Positions 32,085 to 39,897 of a stretch of 61,241 nucleotides of DNA are shown in pieces. The notes below the pieces were generated by a model. The model saw only the letters and a program-made list of their open reading frames with translations, ran no database searches and was not told where the DNA came from. The number at the start of each line of letters is the position of its first letter. Position 1 is the stretch's first letter. Made by a program: the position numbers and the translations under genes. The DNA is from a bacterium (GTDB taxonomy: Bacteria; Zixibacteria; MSB-5A5; WJJR01): NCBI GenBank assembly GCA_021813505.1, contig JAKAKI010000016.1:1-61241 (forward strand), read 5' to 3'.

Positions 32085-33455
32085 TTAGTTGCGCGAGGCC
32101 TCGATGTTGTATCGTTTCAGTTTCTCAAACAAGGTCGTATAGTCAATCTTGAGTATTTCCGCCGTCTTACGCTTGTTTCCGCGTGTCTGCTCCAGTACCC
32201 GGACAATCAGCGCCCGTTCTGCCTGCATCTGGGCGTGCTGGCCGATTTCCTTCAAGCCGGCATCGTCACGCAGGCGGATATCCTGGTCGGAGGGGATGCG
32301 GATGGCCATGTGCTCGGGGCCGATATAACGCGACTCGCAGAGAATGATGGCACGTTCGACCGTGTTTTCGAGTTCGCGGACATTGCCCGGCCAGTTGTAC
32401 CGATCCAGAAGCTTCAGCGATTCCTGGGAGAGCTTCTTGACCGGTTTTTTCATCTCGGTGCAGTACTTCGAAATGAAGTACTCCGCGAGTTTGGGGATAT
32501 CGTCCCGGCGGTCGCGCAGGGGCGGGATGTTGATCGGGAATACCGACAGGCGGTAATAGAGATCCTCGCGAAACGCCTTGTTTTCGATCGCCGCCTTCAG
32601 GTCGATGTTGGTCGCGGCGATCACCCGAACGTCAACGGAGATTTCCTTGGTGCCACCCAGCCGTTCGAAGGTCTTCTGTTGAAGGAAACGCAGCAGTTTT
32701 GCCTGCAGGGACATATCCATGTCCCCGACCTCGTCCAGAAAGACCGTCCCGCCGTCGGCGATTTCGAACTTGCCCAGCTTCAGGCGGTGGGATGATGTGA
32801 ACGCCCCCTGTTCGGACCCGAAGAGTTCGTTTTCCAGAAGTTCGCGGGGGATGGCGGCGCAGTTGATCGTGATATACGGTTTATCTTTGCGCGGGGACAA
32901 CTGATGCACACCCGCAGCGAAAAGCTCTTTGCCCGTGCCACTTTCACCTTGGAAGAGCACGGTGGTCTCCGAACAGGCGACCTTCTTGACCAGAGCTTCC
33001 ACTTCGATCATGACTTGCGAGGAGCCGATGATCTGGTTATATCCAATCCGCGTCGCCAATTCATTGCGTAACAATGAGTTTTCCGCAAGCAGGCGGCGGT
33101 TTTCCAGGGCCCGGTCGATCAGGACATTCAAGTGGTCTGGGTCGAATGGCTTGGTCAGGAAATCGAAAGCCCCGCGCTTCATGGCGGAGACCGCAGTCTC
33201 AATCGTCCCGAAGGCGGTCATGACAATCACGGGCGTTTCGGGATCGGACTCCTTGATGGCACTGAGGACTTCGAGTCCATCCATTTCCGGGAGTTTCAGA
33301 TCGGTCAGGATTAGATCAAAGCGAGTGGATTTGGCTTTTTCGATGGCGGAATGGCCATTGCGTGCGACTTCGACGGCGTGACCTTTGGTGGTCAATGTGT
33401 CCGCCAGCATACGGCGGACGGAATCTTTGTCTTCTACGACAAGAATCGAGGACAT
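32085..33455 (-). CDS. NtrC-type response regulator, altered GAFTGA loop
   Basis: A 456-residue regulator. The receiver (1-120) has phospho-acceptor Asp52 (LILTDLKLPEMDG) and Lys102 (FLTKPFD). The AAA+ domain (about 140-375) has Walker A GESGTGKE, Walker B GGTVFLDEVGD and the arginine-finger region LYYRLSVFPINIPPLRDR. The Fis-type helix-turn-helix is at the C-terminus (NKRKTAEILKIDYTTLFEKL). The loop that contacts sigma54 is GAFTSS (217-222) in place of GAFTGA, so activation of sigma54 promoters may be altered. No histidine kinase is adjacent; its signal is unknown. The upstream region holds a palindromic repeat and a divergent STAS gene. Confidence 0.92.
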   Translation of the reverse strand: MSSILVVEDKDSVRRMLADTLTTKGHAVEVARNGHSAIEKAKSTRFDLILTDLKLPEMDGLEVLSAIKESDPETPVIVMTAFGTIETAVSAMKRGAFDFLTKPFDPDHLNVLIDRALENRRLLAENSLLRNELATRIGYNQIIGSSQVMIEVEALVKKVACSETTVLFQGESGTGKELFAAGVHQLSPRKDKPYITINCAAIPRELLENELFGSEQGAFTSSHRLKLGKFEIADGGTVFLDEVGDMDMSLQAKLLRFLQQKTFERLGGTKEISVDVRVIAATNIDLKAAIENKAFREDLYYRLSVFPINIPPLRDRRDDIPKLAEYFISKYCTEMKKPVKKLSQESLKLLDRYNWPGNVRELENTVERAIILCESRYIGPEHMAIRIPSDQDIRLRDDAGLKEIGQHAQMQAERALIVRVLEQTRGNKRKTAEILKIDYTTLFEKLKRYNIEASRN

Positions 33456-33618
33456 GTGTCTGGCTCCCCCTTAGGTGGCACTACACTCAGTGTATCGGCT
33501 GGACCCCACATTTCCCTTACCGGCTGAGGGTGTATTCCAACAGTCATTGGGAGCGATCTCCACTCATTGGGGGGGCAAGCTAAGCATCCTGCACATCCAC
33601 GAACCCCGTGAAGAAAGA

Positions 33619-33682
33619 GGTGGGCAGAGCCCACCCTACCTGCCAGCCTCACGCCGTATTTGTAGGGTGGGCTCCGCCCACC
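33619..33682. repeat. Palindromic repeat family 3
   Basis: Arms GGTGGGCAGAGCCCACCCTA and TAGGGTGGGCTCCGCCCACC face each other around a 22-base centre. The left arm core GGTGGGCAGAGCCCACC recurs at 58543-58559. The rest of 33456-33755 contains no gene that I can support. Confidence 0.75.
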
Positions 33683-33755
33683 AACGCTCGCGGAAACGGG
33701 CGCGGCAGTGTCACAGCATACCCTCAGGGACCGGCATCGGCCTCCATCACCGGCC

Positions 33756-33784
33756 TTGAACCGAGGGGGGCAATGGGGTATAAT
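33756..33784 (+). promoter_or_regulatory. Sigma70-type promoter of the STAS gene
   Basis: TTGAAC (33756-33761) and TATAAT (33779-33784), separated by 17 bases. The gene's GGAGG and ATG follow at 33820 and 33829. Confidence 0.78.
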
Positions 33785-33828
33785 GGTCGGACATCTGATG
33801 TGGAGCACATGGCCCTGACGGAGGAATA

Positions 33829-34167
33829 ATGAAAGTCAAATCATGGGAAAAAGATGGCGTGTCGATTCTGGAGCCAAGCGGCAAGTTGATGGGCGGTCCG
33901 GACACCGGCGAATTGGATGAAAAGCTCTACGCCCTGCTGGGAAGAGGCGCCAAGAAGGTCGTCATTGATCTGGGGCAGACCGAATGGATCAATTCCTCCG
34001 GTCTATCTATTTTGATCCATCATTGGAAGAAATTTCAGGACGCCGGCGGCAGTCTCCGACTGGCCAATCTGACGCAAAGAATCGAGAAGATCCTGGTGAT
34101 CGCCAGGCTGACCTCGGTATTCGAGTGTTACGACTCCCTCGATCTGGCTTTGGCCAGCTTCAAGTAA
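33829..34167 (+). CDS. STAS-domain anti-sigma factor antagonist
   Basis: A 112-residue single-domain protein: VSILEPSGKLMGGPDTGELDEKL, then KKVVIDLGQTEWINSSGLSI, then FECYDSLDLALASF. The Ser-Ser in WINSSGL is the usual phosphorylation position in SpoIIAA/RsbV proteins, which release sigma factors by binding anti-sigma kinases. No anti-sigma kinase or phosphatase is adjacent, so partners must lie elsewhere. It has a GGAGG ribosome-binding site, its own promoter and a terminator, so it is a monocistronic unit. Confidence 0.9.
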   Translation: MKVKSWEKDGVSILEPSGKLMGGPDTGELDEKLYALLGRGAKKVVIDLGQTEWINSSGLSILIHHWKKFQDAGGSLRLANLTQRIEKILVIARLTSVFECYDSLDLALASFK

Positions 34168-34192
34168 GAACAAATACCAAGGGGTTCATTGC

Positions 34193-34222
34193 AGGGTGCG
34201 TGCTTGCGCGCACCCTTTGTTT
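34193..34222 (+). terminator. Rho-independent terminator of the STAS gene
   Basis: Stem AGGGTGCG / CGCACCCT with a short loop, followed by TTTGTTT, 25 bases after the STAS stop. Confidence 0.8.
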
Positions 34223-34322
34223 ATGGGAGACTGACAGCATCAGTTAACGGCCCTTCGCGCGCAAGTTGGTGGGCGGATCCCACCAGGCTCGTCCTCGGCC
34301 GCTGCTCCGCAATTGCTTACGT

Positions 34323-34616
34323 TCAGTTGCTCTGCGTGTCGGCGCGTTCGCGCTGCCATTCGGAGATGATAGTCAGAAGGCGGTCGGTCTTGCCCTGCAG
34401 GTTTTCGATCATCTCACGCGACTCAATCAATTCGGTGCGTGAATCGGAGACCTGCTGAGATAGAAGTTTGATCTGGGAAAGAATTAAGTCGACTTTCGTG
34501 TGAAGGCCGAGGAGCAATTCCTCGAACTCGAGATGATCTTCGTCGAAGATCTCCTGCAAGCGATCCGAGGCGGGATCGGCCCGGGGTGTGGAACCGGGCG
34601 CTTTCTTGTCGGTCAC
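34323..34616 (-). CDS. Short coiled-coil protein
   Basis: A 97-residue protein that is almost entirely helical after a disordered start. Heptad-like spacing in LHTKVDLILSQIKLLSQQVS and IESREMIENLQGKTDRLLTI predicts a coiled coil of about 60 residues. No membrane segment or signal. It starts 9 bases after the stop of the carboxypeptidase gene, so it is probably co-transcribed with it. Not recognised as a family. Confidence 0.6.
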   Translation of the reverse strand: MTDKKAPGSTPRADPASDRLQEIFDEDHLEFEELLLGLHTKVDLILSQIKLLSQQVSDSRTELIESREMIENLQGKTDRLLTIISEWQRERADTQSN

Positions 34617-34625
34617 GAACTGCTC

Positions 34626-35564
34626 CTACGAGCCTGAGCCGGCCGGAAGCGGCAGGCCATTCGCCCAAGTCAGAGCATTGCGCAGAGCACGAAAACGGTT
34701 GCTGTTCGAAGGGGCACCAAGCACCACCACAGTTACGTCATGGCCATCATCGGCGGCGCTACGCGCCGCGATACACCAGCCGGCGGCATCAATGTAACCG
34801 GTCTTGGAACCGACGAATCTGTATCCGCCCCTCAGGAGGCGGTTCGTATTGACCAGGTGATACGGCCGGCGGCGGTTGACACATTGGACTGTCGTTTCCG
34901 GTGTGCTGGCGACCTGCCGAAGGAGGGGATTCTTGAGAACAGAATTCAAAAGGAGAGCGCAATCGCGCGCGTTGGAGACATTCTCCTGTGCCAGCCCGGT
35001 CGGTTCAACGACGTGGGTCGAGTCCATGCCCAAGTGATGTGCCCGGTCATTCATGCGGGCAACAAATTCCTCCTTGGACATTCCCGCGGAGCGCGCGAGC
35101 ACGCGTGCGGCGCGGTTGTCCGAGCTGACCAGCGCTGCGTAGAGATAATCGCGCAGGGCCAGTTTATCTCCGGGCCGGAAGCGCGAGCGGCTCGACTCGA
35201 AAGCGTCCTCTTTGGTGACCTGGACGATCGTGGACAAGTCCACGCCGGATTCAACGAACACCAGCGACGTCAGAAGCTTGGAGAGCGAGGCGATCGAGCG
35301 CTTTTGCAGGGCATTCTGGGTATAGAGCACATCGTTGCTGACGTTGTCGATGATCAGGGCGGCTTCGCACGACATGACCGGCCGGCGGCCACGAACTTCA
35401 ATCGCTCGATCAGGGTGCACCGCCCATTTGGGTAATTCGAGCTTGGGGGGAGCAGACTCCTGGAGACCCAGCGGCGAGGTGACCAATTCACGTGTGGTGC
35501 CCAAAATCAGGACACCGCACAAAACTACCCCACCCAACCAGATCAGTACGTGTTTCTTCATCAT
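34626..35564 (-). CDS. D-alanyl-D-alanine carboxypeptidase (PBP5 type)
   Basis: A 312-residue protein started at ATG 35564, where a single N-terminal membrane helix begins (MMKKHVLIWLGGVVLCGVLI); the longer frame upstream is unlikely. Active-site motifs of the S11 family are Ser93-x2-Lys96 (ASLSKLLTSL), Ser148-Asp-Asn150 (SSDNRAA) and Lys254-Thr-Gly (SKTGYIDAAGWC). It trims the terminal D-Ala from peptidoglycan stem peptides in the periplasm. The usual C-terminal PBP5 beta-domain and amphipathic anchor are missing; the protein ends soon after the catalytic domain, so the N-terminal helix probably anchors it. Confidence 0.9.
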   Translation of the reverse strand: MMKKHVLIWLGGVVLCGVLILGTTRELVTSPLGLQESAPPKLELPKWAVHPDRAIEVRGRRPVMSCEAALIIDNVSNDVLYTQNALQKRSIASLSKLLTSLVFVESGVDLSTIVQVTKEDAFESSRSRFRPGDKLALRDYLYAALVSSDNRAARVLARSAGMSKEEFVARMNDRAHHLGMDSTHVVEPTGLAQENVSNARDCALLLNSVLKNPLLRQVASTPETTVQCVNRRRPYHLVNTNRLLRGGYRFVGSKTGYIDAAGWCIAARSAADDGHDVTVVVLGAPSNSNRFRALRNALTWANGLPLPAGSGS

Positions 35565-35733
35565 GAAATCCCGAATTAGGGAGCGGTGGCTCCCCTGGGG
35601 CCAGCCGCAATCACATTCTACCCGTCCTGGCCCGGGCCTGCAACAGTTTTTTGAGGCCCAAGCCCATGCCAGGGCGCCTCGGGGCAGCACTGGCCCCTCT
35701 ATTCGTATTCATCGGAGTCGAAATGTGCAGAAC

Positions 35734-36510
35734 TTAGGATTCTTTAAGGAGCAGGGTCTGCATTCGGAAGGCATCCTTAACTGCTTGCCCGAGATGGCAG
35801 TTGTTGAAGAACAAGAAGATCTTATCTGCTTTTTGACGCAGTTCCTCCAGGCGCTTGACCCAGTCTTTGAGCTGCTCGTCGGTATAGGTGTAGTCGTAGC
35901 GCAATGGTCCTCCCCCCCACCAGTGCTCACCGTTTCGTCCGTGGAACCGGACATACCCCACCCGTGTGGTGGCAGAAGATTCCGGCGGGAGAAGATGGGG
36001 AAGCGAGGGCTGGTCGACATTGCAGTAGCCGATCCCAGCCTGCGATAACGCCGGCTTGACCGCCGGTGACAGCCAACTGTCGTGCCGGAATTCGGCGTAG
36101 AGCGGCAGTTCTCCAAACAGCTTCGCGCCCTGGGTCACGTATTCCAGATTCGCCGGACTGAAGCGGAATGAGCCGGGAAACTGGGCCAGCAAACCCTTGA
36201 GCTTCCCGGATTCCGCCATCGGCGCAATGGCGGCCATGAACTCGGCGGATTGTCGTTCGACCTCACGGCGTTCGTGAGTGAAGGAGGCATGCGTCTTCAC
36301 GATGAACTCGAATTCCGGGGGAGTCTTGCGCTCGATGTTGCGCATCACCGCCGGATGCGGGATACGATAGTACGTTGAGTTGATTTCAACGGTTTTGAAA
36401 TGCTCCAGATAGAAATCGAGCATCTTGCCTTTTTCGATTCCCGCGGGATAGAAGGGACCAACCCAATCCGGAAACGAATAGCCTGACGTGCCGATGAGAA
36501 TCTGCGCCAT
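35734..36510 (-). CDS. DUF72-domain protein (YecE type)
   Basis: A 258-residue TIM-barrel-like protein: ILIGTSGYSFPDWVGPFYP, then LDFYLEHFKTVEINSTYYRI, FEFIVKTHASFTHERR, QFPGSFRFSPANLEYV, and VGYVRFHGRNGEHWWGG near the end. These match the DUF72 family, whose function is unknown. GAGG precedes the ATG. It lies 9 bases after the stop of the 46-residue zinc-ribbon gene, so the two probably share a transcript. Confidence 0.9.
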   Translation of the reverse strand: MAQILIGTSGYSFPDWVGPFYPAGIEKGKMLDFYLEHFKTVEINSTYYRIPHPAVMRNIERKTPPEFEFIVKTHASFTHERREVERQSAEFMAAIAPMAESGKLKGLLAQFPGSFRFSPANLEYVTQGAKLFGELPLYAEFRHDSWLSPAVKPALSQAGIGYCNVDQPSLPHLLPPESSATTRVGYVRFHGRNGEHWWGGGPLRYDYTYTDEQLKDWVKRLEELRQKADKIFLFFNNCHLGQAVKDAFRMQTLLLKES

Positions 36511-36519
36511 CGTACCTCG

Positions 36520-36660
36520 CTACCGCCGCGTCCGTCGCGCCGGCTGGGGTTTGATCGTCTGGAAACGCACCCGGCCGCAGTCGGGGCAGACCCATTTGCG
36601 CTGCTTGTGGAACGTGCGTTTCAACTCAATCATGGCAGACTTACAACGAGGACAGATCAT
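36520..36660 (-). CDS. 46-residue zinc-ribbon miniprotein
   Basis: A very short gene. MICPRCKSAMIELKRTFHKQ leads to KWVCPDCGRVRFQTIKPQ and an Arg-rich tail. Two CxxC pairs (Cys3, Cys6 and Cys25, Cys28) make a compact zinc ribbon, and the basic tail suggests nucleic-acid contact. The ribosome-binding site is weak. It sits 9 bases upstream of the DUF72 gene and 42 bases after the end of the four-gene membrane operon, same strand. Confidence 0.65.
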   Translation of the reverse strand: MICPRCKSAMIELKRTFHKQRKWVCPDCGRVRFQTIKPQPARRTRR

Positions 36661-36702
36661 ACACCAGTGGTCACTTTGTTGGACGTGAGGGTCCGGGGCG
36701 GA

Positions 36703-37302
36703 TCATGATCGCAGGATACCCAGCCAGTCTCCCATGAGAAATTCGAGCCGGCCGATCAACAGCGCCACGCGAGACATGACGGTATAGGCGAAGGTCGCAC
36801 CAAAGAACACCATCATGAAATAACGCCCAATGCGGGCGCTGGTTCCCCAGGCGCCACGGTGGGCACGGGTGAAGACGAAGTATGTGAGGGTGGCGAGAAC
36901 ACCGATAAGGATGATCCATCCGGCCCAACTGGTTACGCCATTGGCGGTCGCTGCCATTTGATCGAGCACCCGCGCTTTGAGCATGGCCGGGATGGCCACA
37001 CCCGCGCCGCCACCAACCACCAGTGCCAATGAGATCCGCGACCACCCAGCCCAACGCGGGACAAGCCGGAGGAGGATCAAACATCCCAGAATCAGTGGCA
37101 CCAGGCCGGGCATCTCGCCGCGACCCATCGGAATGATGGCTTGCGGCCAGATGACCGATTTCAGGGTGATGACAAGAGTGTAACCGATGGTCAGCCCCAC
37201 GAGGAGGTGTTCGGCGAACTTGTAGAACGGGTTGTCGCCGGCGAGAAACGAATAGATCGCCAGCGTGAGCAGCGCGGTCGTCGTGGTCTCAAGCAGATTC
37301 AC
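36703..37302 (-). CDS. Membrane-operon gene 4: six-helix membrane protein
   Basis: A 199-residue protein with about six hydrophobic segments, beginning MNLLETTTTALLTLAIYSFL, with conserved-looking loops FYKFAEHLLVGLTIGY and RIGRYFMMVFFGATFAYTVM. No known motif or catalytic residue stands out. It overlaps the upstream gene by 4 bases and ends a four-gene minus-strand operon whose members all carry membrane segments, so it is probably a subunit of one inner-membrane complex. Confidence 0.7.
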   Translation of the reverse strand: MNLLETTTTALLTLAIYSFLAGDNPFYKFAEHLLVGLTIGYTLVITLKSVIWPQAIIPMGRGEMPGLVPLILGCLILLRLVPRWAGWSRISLALVVGGGAGVAIPAMLKARVLDQMAATANGVTSWAGWIILIGVLATLTYFVFTRAHRGAWGTSARIGRYFMMVFFGATFAYTVMSRVALLIGRLEFLMGDWLGILRS

Positions 37303-38117
37303 TGGTTTGTGCCCCTGCCGGTTTGGCTACGCCGCTTTCGCCATGCTTGAATGTTCCCTGCGACAATGAGAACGGCAATCAGGGCATGGATCGCCGATTG
37401 GGCATCCATCCCACGAGATCCCGCACCGGGTGCCGACAGGAGTTGCTCGTATTCGGCGGCGCCACGCAACCCGGCCACAATACCGGTGAGTTGATGGGAT
37501 TCGAGGTAGGGGATATACGAGGTCACCATGACCGCGGTCAGGGCAGCGGCAATCTTCACATTATACCGAGCCTGGGCATACTCCACCCAGTATGTGGGCA
37601 TTGATCCATCGGCGACCGAGATGACCAGTGCAATGTCCCGGTAGTTGTGAATGCGGCTGCCCAGCGGCGATTCCGCCAGTGAATGACCCTCATAGTCCCT
37701 GCTGAAGACCTCGCCGAGGTCTTCGCCCATACCGAGTATGGCCGAAGTGTACTGGGGCCGGAAACCGAGATAGATCCACTCAGTACCGTATGTCTTCCCG
37801 GCGGCTGAAGCTCGGCGGTTGATCAGCTCGTATCCCGCAGCGGTGCCCTCGGAGAAGAGCGCCAGTCCGACGATGCGAATACCCTTGCGGAAACAGTGAT
37901 CGACAATCGCGGTGCCGAGCGGACCAACTTCCGGAAGGCTGGACGCCTCATGATCGAATGAGATCATCACAACAGAATTGCTGTCCAGGGAGTCGATCAG
38001 GTCGAAGACATGACGGGTTTCCTGGCTCACACTCAGCGGGAATCCCGGCCGGAAGATCATTGCCGCCACTGCCACTACTCCCACGACGGCGAAGATCCAG
38101 CGGCGCGACGTCCCCAC
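37299..38117 (-). CDS. Membrane-operon gene 3: membrane-anchored alpha/beta protein
   Basis: A 272-residue protein started at GTG 38117, which follows GGAGG at a good distance just after the previous stop. The longer frame overlaps that gene. One N-terminal helix (WIFAVVGVVAVAAMIF) is followed by an alpha/beta domain (about 35-220) with SNSVVMISFDHEASSLPEVG, YGTEWIYLGFRPQY and DIALVISVADGSMPTYWVEY, then a C-terminal helix and a basic tail. Its layout (helix, soluble domain, helix) is repeated in gene 1 of the operon (38749-39651). Function is unknown. Confidence 0.7.
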   Translation of the reverse strand: MGTSRRWIFAVVGVVAVAAMIFRPGFPLSVSQETRHVFDLIDSLDSNSVVMISFDHEASSLPEVGPLGTAIVDHCFRKGIRIVGLALFSEGTAAGYELINRRASAAGKTYGTEWIYLGFRPQYTSAILGMGEDLGEVFSRDYEGHSLAESPLGSRIHNYRDIALVISVADGSMPTYWVEYAQARYNVKIAAALTAVMVTSYIPYLESHQLTGIVAGLRGAAEYEQLLSAPGAGSRGMDAQSAIHALIAVLIVAGNIQAWRKRRSQTGRGTNQ

Positions 38118-38118
38118 G

Positions 38119-38739
38119 CTATCGTCCTCCGAGGTAGGTGCGTTCCAGACCGGCGATGACCTTAAGCGAAGTGGCGACCATTCCCAATCCGATACCAATC
38201 AAGATCGCGCGTTTGGCGGCCAGCGCTGGGACATTGAGAATCCAATCAGAGACGTTTGGCAGGATGGGCGAGAGCCACTCGCCCAGCGGGACTCGGCCGA
38301 GCATCACAATGATTGCCGCCATCACCAGGATTGCCGATTCGCCCGAGCGGGCACGGAAACCACGGTAGGCGGCGGATGCGATGTAGAACGCCAAAAGTGA
38401 GAATACGGTTGACTGCATCGGCGCCTGCCAATGATCGAATACCCATTGGAACGATGTGCCGCGATCAATTCCACCTGCGAATCCGAGGATGGTCATCACC
38501 AGCACACCGGCAAGAAGCGTCACCGAGTACAGCCATCCGGCGCGTTTGCGGCCGATGCGTTCCAGATGGAGCCGAATCACACCAAACACGCCGACCACGA
38601 TGGCGAAGGCGGCGATAATCTGCATCCATGAGAGAATGGCGCGATATGCAGAGTTGGCGATTGGCAACGTGATGAAGTACTGCAGGGCCATAAAGGCGCC
38701 CGCCAAGGTTGCCGTAATGATCGCCAACCGGTCTCTCAT
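38119..38739 (-). CDS. Membrane-operon gene 2: multi-helix membrane protein
   Basis: A 206-residue protein with about five or six helices: LAIITATLAGAFMALQYFIT, AILSWMQIIAAFAIVVGVFG, a WLYSVTLLAGVLVMTILGFA segment, and AAIIVMLGRVPLGEWLSPIL. The loop RGTSFQWVFDHWQAPMQSTV lies between helices. No recognised family. It starts 9 bases after the stop of the DUF6754-like gene and ends 1 base before the GTG of the next gene. Confidence 0.7.
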   Translation of the reverse strand: MRDRLAIITATLAGAFMALQYFITLPIANSAYRAILSWMQIIAAFAIVVGVFGVIRLHLERIGRKRAGWLYSVTLLAGVLVMTILGFAGGIDRGTSFQWVFDHWQAPMQSTVFSLLAFYIASAAYRGFRARSGESAILVMAAIIVMLGRVPLGEWLSPILPNVSDWILNVPALAAKRAILIGIGLGMVATSLKVIAGLERTYLGGR

Positions 38740-38748
38740 CGCAACTGC

Positions 38749-39651
38749 CTACCTTGCCGTCCACTGAAACAGGTTGAAGCCCACAGTTGCTGTCAGCGCC
38801 GCACCAACGATGAGCAATGTCAGGACGAGGTACTTCAACCAATCCTGGCTCCAAACCGCAGCGGCAGCGGCGGGATCTTTGGCGACGATCCCCGAGGCAG
38901 CGAAGAGTTCCTCGCCGATCAGAGTGTAATCGCAGGCGACCAAAAAGAAGGATAGCTGTATGGTGGAGTCGGTTCCCGCGATCGTCATCGCCCCGGTTTG
39001 ATGGGCGGTTTCCGCCAGAATGAGTGCTTCGCCTTCGAAACTGCCGAGCAGGAAGACGGCGCCGGGGCGCTCCCGCGCCATCATTCCATCGACGGCGGCG
39101 GCATAGCCGAGCTGGCTTTGCGAGACGAAGCTGATGTCGTCGGCGCGGTACCAGTCGGGCCGACCAACGGCCAGCGCCGACTGCGACACAGTCTCCTGTG
39201 CGACGGAAACGATGAGCGGATCATGCGATGGAAACAGCAGACGGCAGTTGTACTCAGCAGCTCGTTTGGCAATCTCAGCGAGAATGCCCATCGAGGCCAT
39301 GGTTGTGGGGCGTCCCATATCCCCGCCCCAGCCGGTGGAGTAAACAACAGGTGTGCCGAGTTCGGTAGCACGTCCGAGGGCGTCGCCAACGGCGTCGAGC
39401 GCGGGCAGAGAGCGCAGTTGCAACCGCTTCCCTCGTTTGACGAGGAGCGCCGCAATCGCCAGAGCCAGGATGGCGATGACGATCCCGATAAGCTCGGCGA
39501 TTCGAGATGAGTGGAACCAACCGGCCGCTGACGTTGCTGAACTTGCTGAATCCGCGAGAGCTGCTGCAGGAATGAGCGCAATGACGGCACCGATGGAACT
39601 GGCGATAGCGAACTGAAAGCTGACACGGCAACGCCAATTGAAAGCGCTCAT
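38749..39651 (-). CDS. Membrane-operon gene 1: DUF6754-like protein
   Basis: A 300-residue protein. ATG 39651 is preferred to the TTG at 39672. An N-terminal hydrophobic stretch and a second helix (IAELIGIVIAILALAIAALL) are followed by a soluble alpha/beta domain with the striking GTPVVYSTGWGGDMGRPTTM and NCRLLFPSHDPLIVSVAQET, FVSQSQLGYAAAVDGMM and GSFEGEALILAETAHQTGAM. A C-terminal helix ends the protein. The STGWGGDMGRP block is what I remember for DUF6754, an uncharacterised family. It heads a tight four-gene operon of membrane proteins. No enzymatic role can be read. Confidence 0.65.
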   Translation of the reverse strand: MSAFNWRCRVSFQFAIASSIGAVIALIPAAALADSASSATSAAGWFHSSRIAELIGIVIAILALAIAALLVKRGKRLQLRSLPALDAVGDALGRATELGTPVVYSTGWGGDMGRPTTMASMGILAEIAKRAAEYNCRLLFPSHDPLIVSVAQETVSQSALAVGRPDWYRADDISFVSQSQLGYAAAVDGMMARERPGAVFLLGSFEGEALILAETAHQTGAMTIAGTDSTIQLSFFLVACDYTLIGEELFAASGIVAKDPAAAAAVWSQDWLKYLVLTLLIVGAALTATVGFNLFQWTAR

Positions 39652-39710
39652 GCCTGTATAAACCGGCAACAACGGAAGGCGTCAATCAGAAAGCGAGCAA
39701 AGGCCACTGG

Positions 39711-39856
39711 CGGCCCACCAGGAGCAATGGCGCCGAAGCCGGCAGCGCGGATGGTGGGGCGCGGCAGGATCGGTTGCGTCTATCTCTGCTCCCCGTGAAG
39801 AACCCCATCAGGAGGACATTCTGCTGCGCAGAATGCCCTCCTGGTGGGCCACCACA
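39711..39856. repeat. Inverted-repeat element with inner hairpin
   Basis: Outer arms GGCCCACCAGGAG (39714-39726) and CTCCTGGTGGGCC (39839-39851) face each other. An inner hairpin, CATTCTGC-TGC-GCAGAATG, flanked by AGGAGG and CCTCCT lies at about 39810-39842. It occupies most of the gap 39652-39897 and may stabilise the ends of the two flanking minus-strand units. Confidence 0.7.
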
Positions 39857-39897
39857 GCGCAGTCGAAGTGAATTGGACTGGAGAAGGACGAGTGGTG

